NCBI RefSeq assembly: GCF_000159695.1
Contig: NZ_CM000955.1
Span: 1,274,264 to 1,338,263, forward strand
DNA from: Finegoldia magna ATCC 53516
GTDB lineage: Bacteria > Bacillota > Clostridia > Tissierellales > Peptoniphilaceae
Direction of reading: 5' to 3'
DNA: 64,000 bases
In this document: positions 1-7,564 of the stretch, in pieces
How the letters are laid out: the number at the start of each line of letters is the position of its first letter
Position numbering within the stretch: position 1 is the stretch's first letter
Translations under genes and position numbers: made by a program
The notes under the pieces: generated by a model
Told to the model about the DNA's origin: nothing
The model's input: only the letters and a program-made list of their open reading frames with translations
The model's database searches: none

Positions 1-462
1 GAACACAAGCACATCAATGGCAAGCCAAGAATTTTGATTACTGGTTGTCCTATCGGTGGTGCGACTGAAAAAGTTATCGAAGCTGTCGAAAACAACGGTG
101 CAGTTGTGGTTAGCTACGAAAACTGCGGCGGTGCTAAGGCTATTGATGAAAATGTAGATGTTGAAAATCCAGATATGATTGATGCGATTGCTAGAAAATA
201 CATGAACATCGGTTGCGCTTGTGTGAGTCCAAATGAAAACAGACTTAAATTGTTGGACAAATTAATCGACGAATACAAGGTTGACGGAGTTATCGACATG
301 CATTTACAAGCTTGTACTCCTTACCAAGTTGAAGGTTTGTCAATTAAGAGATTCTGCAACGATAAGAAGAATGTTCCATACATTGCTGTAGAAACTGATT
401 ATTCAAAATCAGATATCGGACAATTAAATACAAGAATTGGAGCTTTTATTGAAATGTTATAA
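1..462 (+). CDS. 2-hydroxyacyl-CoA dehydratase-family protein, C-terminal part (5' end cut off)
   Basis: The reading frame is open from base 1, so the gene starts outside the window and only the last 153 codons are present. The segment has the late HgdB/double-cubane-cluster reductase pattern: an ITGCPIGG loop, Cys in NCGG, Cys in GCACVSP, an HLQACTPY segment and a C-terminal AVETDYS. Proteins of this family reduce or dehydrate substrates with iron-sulfur clusters after activation by an ATPase. Two subtypes exist (the 2-hydroxyacyl-CoA dehydratase subunit and the stand-alone double-cubane reductase), and this fragment cannot tell them apart. A hairpin terminator follows the stop. Confidence 0.7.
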   Translation, partial: EHKHINGKPRILITGCPIGGATEKVIEAVENNGAVVVSYENCGGAKAIDENVDVENPDMIDAIARKYMNIGCACVSPNENRLKLLDKLIDEYKVDGVIDMHLQACTPYQVEGLSIKRFCNDKKNVPYIAVETDYSKSDIGQLNTRIGAFIEML

Positions 463-520
463 CATTTTTTGAAAAATGTGATATAATAATTTCAGCAAAA
501 TCCATACAGGTATTACCTGG

Positions 521-559
521 AAAATAATCGTCATTGTTTTGAGGTGACGGTTATTTTTT
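521..559 (+). terminator. Rho-independent terminator
   Basis: An AAATAATCGTCA arm pairs with TGACGGTTATTT around a loop and runs into a T tract. It ends the transcript of the partial dehydratase-family gene. Confidence 0.75.
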
Positions 560-650
560 TGTTGGAAATTTTGAAATGTTGTAATAATCTATCTAGCTAG
601 GTGTGATACAATATAGTAAGTATAAATTTTGCACATAGGAGAGGAAAAAC

Positions 651-2111
651 TTGGCAAAGCAAAAATCACTTAAATTAAACGCAATGCTTAATTTAATCAA
701 AGTTGGGCTGAGCGTTGTCTACCCGTTGATAACTTTTCCTTACGCTACGAGAATTTTGCAAGTAGCAAACATGGGAAAGGTAAGCTACGGGGATTCAATT
801 ATTAAAATATTCATGCTGATTGCGTCTCTTGGAATTACCAATTACGCAGTCAGAGAGGGTTCCAAATACAGAGAAAACAGAACGAAACTCAATCGATTTT
901 CGAGGGAAGTTTTCTCCATCAACTTGTTATCAACGTTGATTTCTTATATTTGTTTATTGATATTCTGTGTAGTTTCTGTGAAAATGCACGATTATGCAAC
1001 GCTTGTTTTCATTCAAAGTTTGAGTATAATCTTCGCGACGCTTGGAGTTGAATGGGTCAATGCAATCCACGAGGATTATTTGTACATTACAATTAGAAGT
1101 ATCATAATTCAAACTATTGGTGTAATTTTACTATTTTTCGTAGTAAAAACTCAATCAGATTACTTAAAATACGCAGGCCTTACGGTTTTCGTAAATGGTT
1201 TGGTGTGCGTTTCGAATATGTTACATGTGAGAAGATACGTAAGTTTGAAACCAACACTCAAACTAAATCTGAAAAGACACTTGAAGCCTATCATGCTTTT
1301 CTTTTCAAACAGCATCGCAGTTTTGGTGTATGTCAGCGCAGACATGACAATGCTTGGCTGGATTTCAGGAGATTTTTACACAGGACTTTATGCAGTAAGC
1401 GTGAAGGTGTATTCTGTTGTAAAGCAAATGCTAGGCGCGATTTATATGGTTACAATTCCAAGATTATCAAAAGCTGCGACATTGGATGACAAGACAGAAT
1501 TCAGACATTTGTTAACAGAAATCTCAAGTTTCTTGCTATTATTAATGATACCAATGTGCACAGGACTTGGAGTTTTATCCAAAAATATCGTCTACATTCT
1601 CTCTGGAGAAAAATTCATTGCGGCGACACTTTCGTTGCAAATTCTAGCAGTGTCAGTGTTTTTTGCAATAACAGGTGGTGTAATCACAACGTGTATGAAC
1701 GTTCCATTGGGAAAAGAAGCGTTGAACTTAAAAGCGACGACGATATCGGCGTTCGTAAATGTAGGATTAAACCTAATTTTCATACCACTTTGGCAACAAA
1801 ATGGTGCAGCAGTGACTACGGCGATTTCGGAATTAGTAGTAGTTCTCGTGTGCTTATTTGAATTCAAAGAAGCGAGATTCTATTTCGAAATGGACAAATT
1901 ATTCTACACAGCGAAATTCGCAGTCGCAGGTGCGTTGTGGATACTTTTGACAAAATTTGTAGTTACAAAATTTATCACACACTACACACTTAACTTGTTG
2001 GTGGTATTTTTCATCAGCGTCATAGGCTACACATTGATATTGTTCTTCGGAAAAAATGAAGTATTTATCGAAACATTGAAGAAAACACCACTTAAAAAAT
2101 TAGTAAAATAA
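651..2111 (+). CDS. Polysaccharide flippase (Wzx/MOP superfamily)
   Basis: The 486-residue, highly hydrophobic protein has about 12-14 predicted membrane helices. The N-terminal pattern KVGLSVVYPLITFPYATRIL is typical of O-antigen and teichoic-acid-type flippases of the MOP superfamily. Such proteins move lipid-linked saccharide units across the cytoplasmic membrane. The start is TTG with an AGGAGAGG ribosome site about 9 bases upstream. No glycosyltransferase genes lie next to it, so the transported unit is unknown. The gene stands alone between two terminators. The family is fairly certain, the substrate is not. Confidence 0.85.
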   Translation: MAKQKSLKLNAMLNLIKVGLSVVYPLITFPYATRILQVANMGKVSYGDSIIKIFMLIASLGITNYAVREGSKYRENRTKLNRFSREVFSINLLSTLISYICLLIFCVVSVKMHDYATLVFIQSLSIIFATLGVEWVNAIHEDYLYITIRSIIIQTIGVILLFFVVKTQSDYLKYAGLTVFVNGLVCVSNMLHVRRYVSLKPTLKLNLKRHLKPIMLFFSNSIAVLVYVSADMTMLGWISGDFYTGLYAVSVKVYSVVKQMLGAIYMVTIPRLSKAATLDDKTEFRHLLTEISSFLLLLMIPMCTGLGVLSKNIVYILSGEKFIAATLSLQILAVSVFFAITGGVITTCMNVPLGKEALNLKATTISAFVNVGLNLIFIPLWQQNGAAVTTAISELVVVLVCLFEFKEARFYFEMDKLFYTAKFAVAGALWILLTKFVVTKFITHYTLNLLVVFFISVIGYTLILFFGKNEVFIETLKKTPLKKLVK

Positions 2112-2118
2112 ATTATGA

Positions 2119-2142
2119 GAGCATCACGTGATGCTCTTTTTT
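2119..2142 (+). terminator. Rho-independent terminator after flippase
   Basis: The perfect palindrome GAGCATCACGTGATGCTC is followed by six T residues. Confidence 0.85.
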
Positions 2143-2255
2143 GATTGCAACAAAACGCAGGACATTTACACTTGATATGGGAATCACTAAAAATAGACAG
2201 CCGCTCTTTTGTTTGAACAATGCAATAAAATGAGATTATAATGACAAAGTTTGTG

Positions 2256-2284
2256 TTGAATTTGAAAATTGAATTTTATATAAT
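2256..2284 (+). promoter_or_regulatory. Promoter of the two-component genes
   Basis: TTGAAT and TATAAT boxes are separated by 17 bases, about 70 bases before the regulator start. Boxes were identified by eye. Confidence 0.5.
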
Positions 2285-2351
2285 AAAAAAAGAATGACAA
2301 TGAATCAATAGTGCAAATTGAGTACATAAAAAACTTATGTTAGGAGGCACA

Positions 2352-3080
2352 ATGAATATAGCTATCTGTGATGATGATCTCAAACATATAAATTTAATAG
2401 AAGATATGATATATGATTTATCTCAAAAATTAGATAATTTTAAACCTGATATAGATGCTTATTTAAGTGGCGAAGAACTACTTAGATTGATAGATGTGAA
2501 AGATTTTCCATCTATTTTATTTATAGATGTTGAAATGCCAGGACTTAATGGAATTCAAACGGCTAGAGAACTCAGAAAGCTCTCCGAACAAGTTTTGATA
2601 ATTTATGTTACAAGTTACGAAACTTATACCTTGGAATCTTTTGAAGTTAGACCTTTTCGATATTTGTTAAAGCCTATTGATACAAAAAAGTTTGCCAGAG
2701 CTTTTTATGATGCTATTGAATACATAAATAATTCCAATAGTTATGTATTTTTTAAAAAAGGCAAGGATCACATTCAAATAGATAGTTCGTCTATAATATC
2801 TATATTCTCGGAATCGGGAAGAAAATTAAGGGTGAAAACTAACAATGAGTTAGATGACGAAGTATTTTATGGGAAAATCAAGAATATAGAAAAAGAACTC
2901 AATCCTTTAAGTTTTGTTAAGATAAACAGCGGAACCATTATCAACTTAAAAAGAGTCAAGATTTTAAACGCTCATGAGGTAATAATGATAGATGGTTCAA
3001 TATTACCCATTAGTAAAAACAGAAAGAAAAGTGTCATTGATTTGTATTCTAGTTTTATTTCTAAAGAGGTCGGAATATGA
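2352..3080 (+). CDS. LytTR-type response regulator (AgrA-like)
   Basis: This 242-residue regulator has an N-terminal receiver domain: acidic pair in ICDDD, phospho-acceptor Asp in LFIDVEMPG, switch residues in YVTSYE, and Lys in LLKP. It has a C-terminal LytTR DNA-binding domain (about residues 135-240; FVKINSGTIINLKRV). LytTR regulators bind pairs of 9-bp direct repeats. The chosen start has AGGAGG five bases upstream; a start 15 bases earlier would overlap that site. It overlaps the kinase gene by four bases (ATGA). Its likely target is the direct-repeat promoter at 4420-4484 driving the peptide genes; that link is inferred from position. Confidence 0.9.
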   Translation: MNIAICDDDLKHINLIEDMIYDLSQKLDNFKPDIDAYLSGEELLRLIDVKDFPSILFIDVEMPGLNGIQTARELRKLSEQVLIIYVTSYETYTLESFEVRPFRYLLKPIDTKKFARAFYDAIEYINNSNSYVFFKKGKDHIQIDSSSIISIFSESGRKLRVKTNNELDDEVFYGKIKNIEKELNPLSFVKINSGTIINLKRVKILNAHEVIMIDGSILPISKNRKKSVIDLYSSFISKEVGI

Positions 3081-4357
3081 GTATCACAGCTATTAAAATT
3101 CTGGTTACATTTTTAGTTATCGTGCTTTTGCAAACGACTATTTCTTATGTTTTTTTTAATGAATATTTTATCAATATAAGGAAAAATAGTATTCTATTCT
3201 TCAGCTTTTTTATTATCATACTTCTGGATAAATTCATGGGAAATTCTACTTTTCTTAAATTGTCGTTTTTAACTGTCGCAAATCTGGCTATCTCATTTAT
3301 GTTTTTTGATGGGACAGCTTACAAGAAAGTATTTTATGTCATCAGTTTTATTTGTAATTTCACTTTATACGAAGTTGTTGGACTAAGCTTTTCGTATTCA
3401 AGCATATACAAGGATTTTTTTGGCATAGATTTTTCTTTTTATTACATAATTTTGTATTTAGCTTTTTTGATATTGTTTTATGTGTACATAAAATTCATAA
3501 AAGATGGTAGTTACGAAAATTTTGACTTAGACAATACTGAATATTTGATTCTTACTATTGTATTTCTTTGTAACCTTGTAATGCTCATGGTACTAGGAGA
3601 TTATTCTTATAAAGTAAGTATTGTTTTAATATTCGTTGCGATTCTTTCGGATTTCTGTTATGTTTTTTTTCACAGGAAAATCAAAGAAAAGAATTTGATT
3701 CTGTCTAAATATCAAGTTGTAGATGAACAAAACAAAATCCTAAAAAGAGAGATAGAAAATGAGGCAAATTTTAGGAGATTAAAACATGACTTAAAAAACA
3801 CTTTGCTTCAGGTTGATATGAATATCAAAAGTGGTGACACTAATCTTGCTATAGCTCAAATTGAAAATATAGTCGGACAAAAATTGGATTATCCAACTTA
3901 TCTTAGTGGATTGACAGAGATTGACTATCTATTAAGCATGAAAATTCAAAAAATGGAACAACTAAATATAAAACATAAAATATCACTTCAAATCCCAAAG
4001 GACTTAAATATCAAGGAAATCTCAATAGATTTGTCTGCGATAATAGGAAATTTAATAGATAATGCTATTGAGGCGGTTGAACGACTTGGAGATGTTGACT
4101 CACCGATTATAATAAAACTGATATATCGAGATGAAAAAATATATGTATATACTGAAAATCCTTCTGAAAAACTTGAAGAAGATTTCTCGAAAGACTTTAT
4201 AAAGTCTTCAAAATCGGATAGATTTGGAGTTGGGATAAAGAGTATAAAGTTGCGTTTAGAAAAATTAAAAGGATTTTATAATTTTAAATATGAAGATGGC
4301 TTTTTTAAAGTTTTGATTATTGTACCTTGTAAACTGCAAAATCAAAGCTCTTTATAA
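3077..4357 (+). CDS. GHKL sensor histidine kinase (AgrC-like)
   Basis: The 426-residue kinase has about six N-terminal membrane helices (residues 1-200), then a coiled linker and a cytoplasmic kinase part. The phosphorylated His lies in RLKHDLKN, the N box is IIGNLIDNAIEAV and the G box is FGVGIKS. This is the HPK10 type used by Gram-positive peptide quorum-sensing and bacteriocin systems. It is translationally coupled to the response regulator. No agrB or agrD gene is next to it, so its ligand is unknown. The modified peptide made from 7203-7483 is a plausible inducer, by analogy with self-induced bacteriocins. Confidence 0.88.
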   Translation: MSITAIKILVTFLVIVLLQTTISYVFFNEYFINIRKNSILFFSFFIIILLDKFMGNSTFLKLSFLTVANLAISFMFFDGTAYKKVFYVISFICNFTLYEVVGLSFSYSSIYKDFFGIDFSFYYIILYLAFLILFYVYIKFIKDGSYENFDLDNTEYLILTIVFLCNLVMLMVLGDYSYKVSIVLIFVAILSDFCYVFFHRKIKEKNLILSKYQVVDEQNKILKREIENEANFRRLKHDLKNTLLQVDMNIKSGDTNLAIAQIENIVGQKLDYPTYLSGLTEIDYLLSMKIQKMEQLNIKHKISLQIPKDLNIKEISIDLSAIIGNLIDNAIEAVERLGDVDSPIIIKLIYRDEKIYVYTENPSEKLEEDFSKDFIKSSKSDRFGVGIKSIKLRLEKLKGFYNFKYEDGFFKVLIIVPCKLQNQSSL

Positions 4358-4373
4358 AAATTTGAAGAATTAA

Positions 4374-4424
4374 ACGAGTATTGAAAATTAGATTAAAAAC
4401 TAATTTTTGATGCTCGTTTTTTAA
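4374..4424 (+). terminator. Terminator after the sensor kinase
   Basis: A long stem (ACGAGTATTGAAAATTAG against CTAATTTTTGATGCTCGT, with some G-T pairs) runs into TTTTTT. Its T tract overlaps the first direct repeat of the next promoter. Confidence 0.8.
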
Positions 4425-4484
4425 TACAACTTTTTAGGCTATTTAATACATTTTGAAAATCCAATTAAAAATCCATTGTATAAT
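4420..4484 (+). promoter_or_regulatory. Putative LytTR-regulated promoter of the peptide operon
   Basis: Two exact copies of TTTAATACA lie at 4420-4428 and 4442-4450, 22 bases apart from start to start. Just after them come a TTGAAA box (4453-4458), a long 20-base spacer and TATAAT (4479-4484). LytTR regulators typically bind 9-bp direct repeats about two helix turns apart, next to promoters with poor spacing that need activation. The repeat does not match the published Agr/Com consensus closely, so the assignment rests on architecture and on the regulator gene next door. Confidence 0.6.
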
Positions 4485-4509
4485 CAATTTGAAAGTAGAG
4501 GTGAGGTGT

Positions 4510-5133
4510 ATGGAGATAAAAAAACGTAGAAATTATGATTTTAGTTTTTTAAATGTAAATGAGAAAAATCCTTTAGTAATAGCGATGTCGTTGGTAGTCA
4601 TCAATTTGTTATCACTGTTAACGCTTATAATTCTTTTATCGTATGTAAAAGTATCTAATCCGTTTTTAATGTTGACAGTACCAACTGTGATTTCATTTAT
4701 TACACTTCCAAAATTATTATTAAAATGTCTCAATATTGAAGATAATTTGGATGTATTCAGATATTTAAAAACTTCAAGTGTAATTTTTATATCTTTTGTA
4801 GCCGTCTATCTTTTAATATTTAGATCGAAACTTGATATGACATTTGTGGGGTTTTGGATAGTACATTATCTAATTGTTGCCACAGGCGAGGAGTACATAT
4901 ACAGGCATCTTTTAATTAGTCTGTTATCTAAAAAAATGAGTATCATTATTTCTTGTATTATATCAAGTATTGTTTTCGCATTTATCCTTCATAATAACGA
5001 AGATTTTGTAACAAACTTAGTAATCAGACTACCTTTGGCGCTTGTATTATCGGGAATTTATGTCAAAACAAAAAGTTTAAGTTTACCTATTGTCATACAC
5101 GCAATCTACAATTTATTAGTAATGATTGTTTAG
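4510..5133 (+). CDS. CPBP-family intramembrane metalloprotease
   Basis: The 207-residue membrane protein has about six helices and all three CPBP (Abi) motifs: EEYIYR, FxxxH in FAFILH, and HxxxN in HAIYN. The catalytic residues are therefore intact. CPBP proteins are related to CAAX prenyl proteases and often occur in bacteriocin loci, where they serve in self-immunity or leader removal. The start at 4510 sits behind GAGGTGAGGTG; an earlier in-frame ATG at 4453 lies within the promoter. It is the first gene of the operon. The exporter at 7565 has no C39 peptidase domain, which makes this protease the best candidate for cutting the precursor. Confidence 0.85.
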   Translation: MEIKKRRNYDFSFLNVNEKNPLVIAMSLVVINLLSLLTLIILLSYVKVSNPFLMLTVPTVISFITLPKLLLKCLNIEDNLDVFRYLKTSSVIFISFVAVYLLIFRSKLDMTFVGFWIVHYLIVATGEEYIYRHLLISLLSKKMSIIISCIISSIVFAFILHNNEDFVTNLVIRLPLALVLSGIYVKTKSLSLPIVIHAIYNLLVMIV

Positions 5134-5141
5134 GAGGGTTT

Positions 5142-5585
5142 ATGAAAAAAAATATTGTAGCTTTAGTAATATCTTTAGTAGCGTTGAGCTTTCTGATAGT
5201 AAAGGTATCAACTACTGTAAATTCATTAAATGTTGTGACGTTTTTAGTTTTTGGTGCTATTTTACCGGCGTTGGTTTCATCAATAATGGGCTGTTCACTT
5301 ATAAATATTTTAAAAATTCAAAAAGATAAAATAAGAATAATAGGCTCTGGAATTTTTGCCCTTATATATTCAGTTTGTTATTTTATTTTTATAAAATTGA
5401 TCAATTTGGATTTTACAGCTATAGCTAGAAATTCTCAGAATTTATCTAACAATTCTTCAATACAAATTAACTCTGTAAGCAGTCAGTCGGTACTGACAAC
5501 GGGTTTGATTAATTTCTTCTTGGTATTTTCTTTAATAGTAATATTTTCAAAAATAAAAGAAAAAGCAGGTGAAAGATATGTATAA
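5142..5585 (+). CDS. Small membrane protein of the peptide locus
   Basis: This 147-residue protein has about four hydrophobic segments and no recognised motif. It starts nine bases after the protease stop, behind AGGAGG, and its end overlaps the start of the maturase gene. Translational coupling on both sides marks it as part of the operon. Small polytopic proteins in such loci are often immunity factors, but nothing in the sequence proves that here. Confidence 0.7.
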   Translation: MKKNIVALVISLVALSFLIVKVSTTVNSLNVVTFLVFGAILPALVSSIMGCSLINILKIQKDKIRIIGSGIFALIYSVCYFIFIKLINLDFTAIARNSQNLSNNSSIQINSVSSQSVLTTGLINFFLVFSLIVIFSKIKEKAGERYV

Positions 5586-6777
5586 AAATCCTAATGTTAA
5601 AACAGAAAAATTTAACGGAGCAAACCTTCTGATTAATACAGCAAACTCAGCTGTATTAGGGCTTGACGATAAAACTTATGAAGAATATCTGGAAATTTTA
5701 CAAGATAAAAATGTCAATGAGGATTTGTATGAGTTTTTAGTAGAAAATGAATTCATTAAAAAAGTTAATGAGTTTACAAAAGGTGTCAATGTTAAAAATG
5801 CTTACATACACATAACAGACAGATGTAATTTGAAGTGTAAGGGATGTTATTCAGAAGATGAGAGATGTGATAAGAAAGAGCTATCATTTAATGAGTTAAC
5901 AAAAGTGGTTGGTAATTTAAAGCCTTTAAATCTAGAAAATATAATTATATCTGGCGGAGAGCCAATGATACGAAAAGATTTGGATAAAATACTAGAACTT
6001 ATCAAAACAGAACTAAAACCAGATAATTTAATTGTAATAACTAATGGTACTGTACATAATTTTGATATGTTAGAAAACATTGCACCATACGTTGATGTTC
6101 TTTCGGTGTCTTTGGATACTTACAGCTCAGATTGTAAAGCGTTCCTAAGAGAAGACAAAATTTTTGATAGAATAATGGAATTTATAGACAGGGCAAAAGA
6201 ATTAGACATTACTTTATCCATACTGCCAACTATTAATCACAAAAACGTGGATTACATTAATGAGTACACGAAGCTTTCGAAAAAACTAGGCACAAATATA
6301 AGTTTTAGTTTATTTACAGTAAAACCGGATGCTGAAAACAGAGAATTTGTTTTGACTACAGATGATCTCAAAAAGATCGTCGACTACTATAGAGTTAACG
6401 AAATAGAAGTGGAAGATGTTCCTCTTAAAGATTGCCTTGAAGGAAAATGCAATTGTGGTACAGGAGAACAACTGATTTCTGTAGGTACTGATGGATCCTT
6501 GTATCCTTGTCATATGCTAATGGAGGATGAATTCAAAATGGGAAATTTGTTGGAAAAAGACGTGATGAGTTTGCTTGTACATAATGCCAAAAGAAAATAC
6601 AAAGTAGAAGTAGACGATATGGATGGCTGCAAAGAATGTGAGTTCAAATATTTATGTGGTGGTGGATGTCGAGCAAGAGCTTACTTGTATACTGACAAAA
6701 TAACGAGTAAGGATCCGTTCTGCCCAATGTACTATGGGTTTTTTGATGAAGTTATGAATAATTTAATAGCAGGATAG
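5578..6777 (+). CDS. Radical SAM/SPASM peptide maturase
   Basis: The 399-residue enzyme has three parts. Residues 1-75 resemble a PqqD-like recognition domain (LLINTANSAVLGLD, then LYEFLVENEFIKK). The radical SAM core carries the CNLKCKGC cluster motif and SGGEP. The C-terminal SPASM region has Cys-rich segments GKCNCGTG, LYPCHM, CKECEFKYLCGGGC and DPFC for auxiliary [4Fe-4S] clusters. SPASM enzymes of this type install thioether or carbon-carbon links in peptides. The ATG at 5578 has AGGTG six bases upstream; a GTG three codons earlier is possible. Two cysteine-bearing precursor genes follow, so they are the likely substrate. Whether the product is a sactipeptide, ranthipeptide or another class cannot be told from sequence. 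Confidence 0.9.
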   Translation: MYKNPNVKTEKFNGANLLINTANSAVLGLDDKTYEEYLEILQDKNVNEDLYEFLVENEFIKKVNEFTKGVNVKNAYIHITDRCNLKCKGCYSEDERCDKKELSFNELTKVVGNLKPLNLENIIISGGEPMIRKDLDKILELIKTELKPDNLIVITNGTVHNFDMLENIAPYVDVLSVSLDTYSSDCKAFLREDKIFDRIMEFIDRAKELDITLSILPTINHKNVDYINEYTKLSKKLGTNISFSLFTVKPDAENREFVLTTDDLKKIVDYYRVNEIEVEDVPLKDCLEGKCNCGTGEQLISVGTDGSLYPCHMLMEDEFKMGNLLEKDVMSLLVHNAKRKYKVEVDDMDGCKECEFKYLCGGGCRARAYLYTDKITSKDPFCPMYYGFFDEVMNNLIAG

Positions 6778-6781
6778 ATTA

Positions 6782-7156
6782 ATGGACAAATATATTGCTT
6801 CTTCAATAGAAGAAATTTGTAATGAAAATAAAAATATAATGACAAGATTTAATGCGAAAAATTTGTTTAAACACAATGGGGAGTTTGTTTTGTCAGATAA
6901 ATACATAGAGTTTAAAGGGTATAAAACAATAAAATTTGATGAAATTGAAGATATATCCTTGGGAAATGATGATGTGGTATCTTCGGTGAATTTTGCCACT
7001 CAAAATAGGATGGTTTTTGGGAAATCAGCCAGACCAATAAGACTATTACTGAAAAATGAAGAGATAATATATTTTTATGTGAACTGGAATATATTAACAG
7101 GACTTAGCTCCAACAAAAAAATTTATGACATTTTAAATGATCATATAAAAAATTAA
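6782..7156 (+). CDS. Uncharacterised soluble protein of the peptide locus
   Basis: The 124-residue protein has no signal peptide or membrane helix and I do not recognise a family. The middle part alternates short beta-like stretches (FVLSDKYIEFKGYKTIKFDEIEDISLG, then IRLLLKNEEIIYFYVNW), which resembles a PH-like fold. It lies four bases after the maturase and 46 bases before the first precursor, so it probably belongs to the operon. It could be a partner of the maturase or part of self-protection; neither is shown. Confidence 0.7.
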   Translation: MDKYIASSIEEICNENKNIMTRFNAKNLFKHNGEFVLSDKYIEFKGYKTIKFDEIEDISLGNDDVVSSVNFATQNRMVFGKSARPIRLLLKNEEIIYFYVNWNILTGLSSNKKIYDILNDHIKN

Positions 7157-7202
7157 AGCTGGATTTTTCTAGAGAATCCAAAGGTTGAAGGAGGTGACAG
7201 AT

Positions 7203-7304
7203 ATGTTATTCAAATTTTTGAAGAAAAACAACGCAGGTTGTGCATCAGTAGGAATGGTAGTTTGTGGATCTATTGGATATTCAGGAAAAAAATGGTCAGC
7301 ATAA
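7203..7304 (+). CDS. Putative RiPP precursor peptide, copy 1 (33 aa)
   Basis: The peptide starts MLFKFLKKNN, has cysteines at 13 and 21, a Gly/Ser/Val-rich stretch between and after them, and ends GKKWSA. An ideal AAGGAGGTGA ribosome site lies 7 bases upstream. Placement between a radical SAM maturase and an exporter supports a precursor role. The two Cys residues are natural partners for thioether formation, and the Lys-Lys-Trp end could be another modification site. There is no double-Gly leader cleavage site, and the leader would be very short (about 10-12 residues). The ORF is far below usual gene-calling limits. Confidence 0.8.
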   Translation: MLFKFLKKNNAGCASVGMVVCGSIGYSGKKWSA

Positions 7305-7381
7305 TTGATCTGATTATTTTGAAAAACAACAAAACGGTAAACAAAAGAATTAATTATTAGAGTTATCATAAGGAGATAAAA

Positions 7382-7483
7382 ATGTTATTTAAATTTTTGA
7401 AGAAAAACAACGCAGGTTGTGCATCAGTAGGAATGGTAGTTTGTGGTTCTATCGGATACTCAGGAAAAAAATGGTCAGCGTAA
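7382..7483 (+). CDS. Putative RiPP precursor peptide, copy 2 (33 aa)
   Basis: This gene encodes exactly the same 33 residues as copy 1 but differs at several third-codon positions (for example TTC/TTT for Phe3, GGA/GGT for Gly22, ATT/ATC for Ile24). Synonymous change with no amino-acid change indicates purifying selection on the peptide, or recurrent conversion with selection. An AAGGAG site lies upstream. The 77-base spacer between copies is unlike the coding part, so the duplication is confined to the gene. A hairpin follows at 7517. Confidence 0.8.
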   Translation: MLFKFLKKNNAGCASVGMVVCGSIGYSGKKWSA

Positions 7484-7516
7484 TAATACTTAACTAATAT
7501 TAAAAGATTCATATTT

Positions 7517-7550
7517 AAATTTGGTGTCTGATTAAAGATGCCAAATTTTT
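7517..7550 (+). terminator. Attenuator-type hairpin between precursors and exporter
   Basis: AAATTTGGTGTCT pairs with AGATGCCAAATTT (two G-T pairs) around a five-base loop and ends in TTTTTAT. It sits just before the exporter ribosome site. Hairpins in this position commonly give more precursor mRNA than transporter mRNA. Confidence 0.65.
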
Positions 7551-7564
7551 ATATGGAGGTGTAT

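Noticed and set aside
2337..7500. agrB/agrD genes near the AgrA/AgrC-like pair
   Set aside because: I found no AgrB-like membrane peptidase and no AgrD-like peptide; the CPBP protein is a different family.
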